A stretch of 11,198 nucleotides of DNA, taken from NCBI GenBank assembly GCA_902984215.1, contig CADWAF010000480.1, forward strand, positions 1 to 11,198, written 5' to 3'. Both the position numbers and the translations under genes were made by a program. The notes under the pieces were generated by a model. The model searched no databases and was not told where the DNA came from. It saw only the letters and a list, made by a program, of their open reading frames with translations. This document shows positions 7,501-11,198 of this stretch, piece by piece (within the stretch, counting starts at the first letter, position 1; every line of letters starts with the position of its first letter). Source of the DNA: Willaertia magna (lineage: Eukaryota > Heterolobosea > Eutetramitea > Acrasida > Naegleriidae).

Positions 7501-9727
7501 AATTATTAACTGTTGATAAATCATTAATTAAAAATACTAAAACTTGTGGATTACCATTATTACTCAATAAATTATTTAATACTTCAATATTGCTGTTATT
7601 AGAAATGCTACTGGAACTGTCAATCGTCAAATTTACATTATTTAATAAATATTCAAATAATTTAAAATGTTGTATAGACGTATCATCATAAATTATACTG
7701 AATCTAGATTTTCCTTGCTTATTGTAATTATATTCAATAATTGAACCAAATACTTCTGTAATTGATAAATGTGTAAATAAATTATTTTTCAAATACTTGG
7801 TTCTTAACAAGTTATTATTAATGGAATTATAAATATCTATAATTGGAATACTATTAAATAAATAATTATTTTCTAAATCTATTAAATTTATATTATACCC
7901 TGAATCAGTAGGTATTTTATTCCCACCATTATTAATTGTCAACATTTCATTACTAATTCCAACTAAAGACACTGCCTCATCTTCTTCAATAAATTCTTTA
8001 ACTCTTTTTAATAATGACTCAGTATCACTATGATATTTAATTAGTAATTCAATCTTTCCTCTATTTGGATATTTACTATTTCTCATTTGAAATGCAATAC
8101 CCATACCCTTGTTATAAAGCTCCAAATCTTTGTCATATTTATTTATATTTATAGATTGTCCAAATATTATAGGTTTATATACTTTTGTAACGTCAGATAT
8201 ACATGAAGATAAATCTTGATTATCTTTACAATACCAATCAAATGGCTTGTCAATTATTGTAAAATTAACCTTTCGTTGAGAATTCAAATTCATTTCAGTG
8301 AGATAAACAACTTTTAAACCTTGATTACAATTATATTGTTCATTACAAAATGTATTATTCACAATATCAATTTTAGTACTACTTATTTCATCAATTAAAT
8401 AAGGATTATAACAAGATCTAAATGGACCCATTTGTAATCCATCAAACATCAACATTCTACCATTTAAATCATTTCCAATAATATTATTATAATTATCATG
8501 CATTGAAGAATAATAAACTGCATTCAAAAAACTTTCTCTTGTTATATTACCTAATATTGATGATAAAACCATATAAGTAAATTTACCAACGATATAACCC
8601 TCCAGTTCGACAAATGAAGGAATATTAACTAATAAACCTGCACTTCTAAAGTCACCATATTTAGCAGCGTAATAAGATTTTACTATTGGATAAGTGATAT
8701 TATAAGGACTGGGTATTACTTGAGAAACGTATACGTTCTTAATATAAGTTTCTTTCTCAAAATTAGGATTAATTGATAGTTGATTATTCGTATAATTCAA
8801 TAATTCTTCACTCAATTCTGTACTTCCAATAAAACTAACAGTAAAAAACAAAATATCTTTCTCTTCATATCCATAATTATTGCCAACATAACTATTAAGA
8901 GATAAATCTCTTACTCTTTTAATATATTTGGCAACAGGTGCATAAGTCCCAACACATAATATAGCCTTAGGATTTCCCTTTCCAACATTAATAAATCCAT
9001 CCTCAATAGATAACGTATTTCTTTCATAAGTTCCAACAGATCTTAATGTTAAATTTAAATGATTTAGTACTCTTAATGCGCCATCTAATCCTGATTTACC
9101 GTAAGTGTCATTTTGATAAAAAATTGAAATTTTCTTAAATTTTAAAACATTAATTATATAATTAATTATTGCTGTCATTTCATCATAATAACTTGATCTT
9201 ATATTTATTATATTTCTATAGAATTTCCTTAATAAATTACTTCCAGAAAATGCACCAATAAAAGGCACATTATTCTTTACAACGTCACTTAAAATATTCA
9301 CACTAGTTGGTGTACCAACCACTCCAATATAACCAAATATTTTAACATTACTTTTCAGTGTTCCATTACTAAATAAATTGGGATAATTATTTAACAAAGA
9401 ATTATAACCTGGAGATAAATAAGGCAAAGAAATATTATAAAGAATAAGATCACTATTCTGTTTTGTATAAGCAGGTTCATAACTATCGTCTAATGTAATT
9501 AATTTTAGTTTAATTTTTTGTCTTATTCCTCCTAAATTATTAATTTCATTGAAGGCTAATTGAATGCCATTTCTCATGTTTAATCCTAGAGAAGAGGAAG
9601 GTCCACTTAATGGAGCCGATTGAAAGAAATAAATACAATCTTCCTCAATTAATTCTTCACTTAAGGCCTTAAAACTTAATGCTAAAAGAAACAGCAATAA
9701 TAACAAGTAATAACGTCCAATGATCAT
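4529..9727 (-). CDS. Receptor-type adenylate cyclase with three periplasmic-binding-protein-like ectodomain modules
   Basis: 1732 residues, no intron. Predicted to sense extracellular ligands and make cAMP in the cytosol. Visible: signal peptide (1-23); three Leu/Ile/Val-binding (ANF receptor) type modules at about 30-470, 517-930 and 939-1357, each with an LEGYxxGxF motif late in the module; a membrane helix (1364-1390) followed by basic residues; a class III cyclase domain (1406-1672). Catalytic residues are complete: metal ligands Asp1415 (FTDI) and Asp1458 (NGDS), purine selectors Lys1454 and Asp1535, and transition-state residues Asn1542 and Arg1546. Lys1454 with Asp1535 indicates ATP over GTP. 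WSGLRVRMGVHYG, PDYFG and ESIANGGQ closely match trypanosomatid receptor cyclases. A Ser/Thr-rich insert (1596-1625) precedes the last strand (GEYCLKGLKGATRLFQI), and a charged tail (1692-1721) ends the protein. One catalytic domain per chain means it must homodimerise. Many NxS/T sites fit a surface protein. Confidence 0.93.
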   Translation of the reverse strand: MIIGRYYLLLLLFLLALSFKALSEELIEEDCIYFFQSAPLSGPSSSLGLNMRNGIQLAFNEINNLGGIRQKIKLKLITLDDSYEPAYTKQNSDLILYNISLPYLSPGYNSLLNNYPNLFSNGTLKSNVKIFGYIGVVGTPTSVNILSDVVKNNVPFIGAFSGSNLLRKFYRNIINIRSSYYDEMTAIINYIINVLKFKKISIFYQNDTYGKSGLDGALRVLNHLNLTLRSVGTYERNTLSIEDGFINVGKGNPKAILCVGTYAPVAKYIKRVRDLSLNSYVGNNYGYEEKDILFFTVSFIGSTELSEELLNYTNNQLSINPNFEKETYIKNVYVSQVIPSPYNITYPIVKSYYAAKYGDFRSAGLLVNIPSFVELEGYIVGKFTYMVLSSILGNITRESFLNAVYYSSMHDNYNNIIGNDLNGRMLMFDGLQMGPFRSCYNPYLIDEISSTKIDIVNNTFCNEQYNCNQGLKVVYLTEMNLNSQRKVNFTIIDKPFDWYCKDNQDLSSCISDVTKVYKPIIFGQSININKYDKDLELYNKGMGIAFQMRNSKYPNRGKIELLIKYHSDTESLLKRVKEFIEEDEAVSLVGISNEMLTINNGGNKIPTDSGYNINLIDLENNYLFNSIPIIDIYNSINNNLLRTKYLKNNLFTHLSITEVFGSIIEYNYNKQGKSRFSIIYDDTSIQHFKLFEYLLNNVNLTIDSSSSISNNSNIEVLNNLLSNNGNPQVLVFLINDLSTVNNLTKQLISSYNQIIKFNGKRIIFRKNLQIYFTQSIYNSNELFNLLNSFKTNFIQFYIASHIPSIEDESFTLISNFKNYLKTNELNIFNNNSLLYNQRLLEGYMTGLFIVNVVENINEENTNSVNFLDTIYKINSFQINNIKLGLFKNDNTDNCNLGMRSSYIYRQGQDNRNLIYEKVFTSNTCGLNIIYDTTISSNLPKPIILGRLIPFNNDLTISNEHELVTELYPNDSFTIGLLTYIYYLNSKNNFNIYLHTEYYLHSNNSFNEYSLISKMDQFINKNKVLLFTGLNIRSNTTFNVVQLFKDMKYLLYSNSIPLINTLSNTNYLKNPYFKYFINMRPSVVDEMVTIFKYFTKNNYNNVYSLICSNNDYWKNNVYLIIKIINSMGYSINHLFYYNEEINNDIYNRIIENRINKILFLGDGLSLQRLLQVVDKSIFIGISSDTLNDLGMKQNITQNLITTYLLNLPNYYLMIENHNQTNFIKKYFSNYNKYAQTISTRSDGNDRYILEGYTTGYFIDTIIKETLGEKDITTITSNDIVDKAYSQSVYNIGNILELGPIGSECVASSSAVTTTNSIADLSLPSLGCDCNQLSRHVVIYNASSNDAIYDNEFETCGAQVIPATALSTVVIIIICLTVPLSLLIIVIVSVILYRLYLKRKLSLNAPKSGKIAIIFTDIQNSSVLWQTNEKAMREALIIHNHIMRKNLEHYNGYEVKTNGDSFYVVFQDPIQALDWAIKTQHDLLYATWPGELYNQFDCRQTWNELDRSLIWSGLRVRMGVHYGRAHLVHDKVVRRPDYFGTAINKSARIESIANGGQILVSEKFFLETFRRARTSLYHQVIFEETNMNEYVPEIISYMTNSTNSSQSISSFTSTATGTTSKTSKTKSLMALNNEKPAGLKYINHRPKLQTYKAEDLGEYCLKGLKGATRLFQIKSREMMKRTYPPLRISSHSMEVKEKQDHIIEVKESAKEKIESEEMELKKKSSNIVVPIVNE
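4664..4693. repeat. Perfect 11-bp inverted repeat in the cyclase tail
   Basis: AGAACTTATCC (4664-4674) and GGATAAGTTCT (4683-4693) are exact inverted copies separated by eight bases. The element sits in the coding sequence of the cyclase C-terminal tail (around residues 1679-1689), after the catalytic domain, and would form a stable hairpin in the mRNA. Confidence 0.7.
5657..9640 (-). repeat. Three diverged tandem binding-protein modules within the cyclase
   Basis: Repeat units at 9640-8318, 8179-6938 and 6913-5657. Shared marks: a first strand (CIYFFQSAPLSG, KPIIFGQSININ, KPIILGRLIPFN), a segment linking an exposed helix to the next strand (module 1 IRSSYYDEMTAII, module 3 MRPSVVDEMVTIF, module 2 weaker), LEGYIVGKF/LEGYMTGLF/LEGYTTGYF starting at residues 375, 840 and 1248, and a Cys-containing linker. 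Module 1 keeps the classic LIVBP pattern best; modules 2 and 3 are Asn/Ile/Leu/Tyr-rich and more AT-rich. Confidence 0.8.
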
Positions 9728-10015
9728 TGTCTTAATTTTTTTGATTTGGCTTGATTAATGCAATGATCCATCAGTAATATTTGTTTGAAATTAAATTAAG
9801 CAAATTCTTGATGTCTAAAGAAAAAAACATTTATAAATGAGGTCATTTTTAAAAGTGTGAATTATCTATTGTAATAATTTATAATACGAACTTGGTGCCG
9901 TAGAGCTACAATTATTGTTGTCAATGTAATGCAGGTTCGGAATGAATTAAATCTTTAATGTTATTTTTTTTTGACAAATTTATTTTCTACTGACCTGAGG
10001 GATGACTTCGTACAT
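9728..10015. other. Intergenic region: upstream of the cyclase and 3' flank of the next minus-strand gene
   Basis: 288 bp between two minus-strand genes, the longest spacer here. Next to the cyclase start it holds the palindrome CAATGATCATTG (9718-9729, overlapping the ATG) and a second copy of its half, CAATGATC, at 9761-9768. A less AT-rich patch lies at about 9890-9945. An AATAAA on the minus strand (9984-9979) follows the stop of the 10016 gene by 32 bases and may end that transcript. I see no tRNA or snoRNA that folds properly. Confidence 0.5.
9979..9984 (-). terminator. AATAAA polyadenylation signal of the 10016-11198 gene
   Basis: Minus-strand AATAAA 32 bases after the TAA stop at 10016-10018. 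Its position is typical for a eukaryotic cleavage signal; use is inferred. Confidence 0.45.
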
Positions 10016-11198
10016 TTATTTGCTGTCAGCAATAAATTGGTCATAAAGTGTTTTGTAATTGGCTTGTGCTTTCTTCTTTTCTGCAATGGCTTTTTCTAGC
10101 TTATCATCACAAGAAGTGTCTGTTGGGTCTGATGCCTTCTTTTCTTCTAATAGCAGAACTTCCGTAACTTTTAAGTTCAACTTGTATAATGCATAAGCCA
10201 TATGTGATGTATTTGGGTTTGCTTGTTTATGTACAGTGACAGCTCTACTTTGAATCTTCTTAATGGCATTTAACATTACAATAGCTCTTTGTGGAGTATA
10301 CTTTTGTGTCTTCTTAAATAATTTAAAATACACCCTTAAACTACTTGCCACATTATTACAAGCTTGTGCAAATGCTGTATTTCTAGGGGTAAATCTACCT
10401 CTAATTTGGAATGCAGCATGCTTATAGTTAATTACATCCTTTAGTGCAACTAATCTTTCTTCAATTTCATTTTCATTCAAATTATTAAATTGATTTGAAC
10501 TACCAAGACCATGTATATTTCCCAAAAGAATAGATTTAACATTAAGAATAGAAGCTTCTAATGCTTTGATATGTTGGACATCAGCTCTGGTCATTGTAGG
10601 TTCTTCCTTTAAACATTTTTGAATGAAAAAGTAACATTGATTACATTTTTCTAATGAATGATAACTTAATCTATTCTTTTCTACTAAAAGTTTTAAATAT
10701 TCAGCTTCTGCATTTCTATATAAACTAAATATTTTAGTTTTAATTGGAAATTGATCAGCTGTGGCTATTTGACAACAATACTTAATCATCTTGTCACAAT
10801 TTAAACAACCATTAGATTGAAAAGTTGTTTCATACCTAGAATATAAATAAGTTAATTTAAGTAAAATATTTAAATCAATATCTGTTATGTTTTCAATTCC
10901 AATTTGATTAAATAATGCATTTGGTGTAATTAAATCTTCTGTATTTTCTACAGGCAGTGGTTTAACCTTAGACGCTATACTCTCAACTAATTTATATATT
11001 TGTTCACTTGTTCTAATCATAAACTTTCTTTCAAAATATTTATGATAAAAATCAATTGCTTGTAAATTATTAGAATCTCTATTCATATTATTTTCTGCTT
11101 CTTTAATTAATTCATTTAAAATATTTTCATTGATAGGTCTTTCAATATGAGTTCTAAAAATGGAATTAAATAATCCATAACAATCATCTGTTTCTTCT
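10016..11198 (-). CDS. Unrecognised helical protein with two CxxC motifs, 3' part
   Basis: The frame is open from the window edge (11198) to the stop at 10016, at least 393 residues. The first in-window ATG (11086) has 37 open in-frame codons before it, so the true start probably lies outside. I do not recognise the family. The sequence is predicted almost entirely helical, with no signal peptide or membrane segment. Counted from the ATG at 11086, it has two Cys clusters, CLNC (94-97) followed by Cys104-Cys105, and CNQC (148-151) followed by Cys158, which could bind zinc together. The C-terminal half (about 205-315) has paired helices ending in HMAYALYKLNLKVTEVLL, which loosely recalls TPR-like helical hairpins such as the C-terminal part of SMYD proteins. 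No SET or MYND domain is visible, but these could lie upstream. A charged Lys/Ala helix (about 325-350) closes the protein. Confidence 0.75.
   Translation of the reverse strand, partial: EETDDCYGLFNSIFRTHIERPINENILNELIKEAENNMNRDSNNLQAIDFYHKYFERKFMIRTSEQIYKLVESIASKVKPLPVENTEDLITPNALFNQIGIENITDIDLNILLKLTYLYSRYETTFQSNGCLNCDKMIKYCCQIATADQFPIKTKIFSLYRNAEAEYLKLLVEKNRLSYHSLEKCNQCYFFIQKCLKEEPTMTRADVQHIKALEASILNVKSILLGNIHGLGSSNQFNNLNENEIEERLVALKDVINYKHAAFQIRGRFTPRNTAFAQACNNVASSLRVYFKLFKKTQKYTPQRAIVMLNAIKKIQSRAVTVHKQANPNTSHMAYALYKLNLKVTEVLLLEEKKASDPTDTSCDDKLEKAIAEKKKAQANYKTLYDQFIADSK

Noticed and set aside
9890..9950. tRNA-like patch with GGTTCGGAAT and a GTAGAGCTAC hairpin
   Set aside because: The GGTTCG resembles a T-loop, but the flanking bases do not pair as a T-stem and no acceptor stem can be formed at the right distance.
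9985..10012. Possible C/D box snoRNA (CTGA and GATGAC motifs)
   Set aside because: The boxes are in the wrong order on the plus strand, incomplete on the minus strand, and lack a terminal stem.
1..11198. CRISPR array, insertion sequence, transposon or prokaryotic operon
   Set aside because: No direct-repeat array, terminal inverted repeats or transposase-like frame; introns and gene families are eukaryotic.

Overview
The window looks like nuclear DNA of a free-living amoeboflagellate protist, most likely a heterolobosean (Naegleria/Willaertia type, Discoba). The evidence is AT-rich sequence with densely packed genes, two tiny GT-AG spliceosomal introns (52 and 51 bp), AATAAA motifs just after stop codons, a ciliary axoneme gene, and a receptor adenylate cyclase whose catalytic domain closely resembles trypanosomatid receptor cyclases. 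The species assignment is inference; no rRNA or other marker is present.

Layout: (1) 1-1517 (+), the 3' two-exon part of an E1 ubiquitin-activating enzyme-like gene, with the second catalytic cysteine half domain and C-terminal ubiquitin-fold domain visible; the position of the catalytic cysteine encodes serine. (2) 1604-2473 (-), a stand-alone AlkB-family 2-oxoglutarate/Fe(II) dioxygenase closest to the ALKBH8 type, convergent with the E1 gene. (3) 2543-4162 (+), a two-exon gene for CCDC113/CFAP263, a coiled-coil ciliary protein, divergent from the AlkB gene across only 69 bp. (4) 4310-4513 (+), a small unrecognised gene with its own AATAAA. (5) 4529-9727 (-), a 1732-residue receptor-type adenylate cyclase with signal peptide, three tandem periplasmic-binding-protein-like ectodomain modules, one membrane helix and one complete catalytic domain. 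(6) 10016 to the window edge (-), the 3' part of an unrecognised helical protein with two CxxC motifs. The longest stretch without a coding call is 9728-10015 (288 bp).

The genes do not form a pathway. The arrangement is that of a compact protist genome: convergent pairs separated by 15-86 bp with shared or abutting polyadenylation signals, and a divergent pair sharing one small promoter. The points most worth a second look are the E1 with Ser at the thioester position, the triple sensor array on the cyclase, the symmetric element in the centre of the 69-bp divergent promoter, and the palindromic two-way polyadenylation signal between the E1 and AlkB genes.
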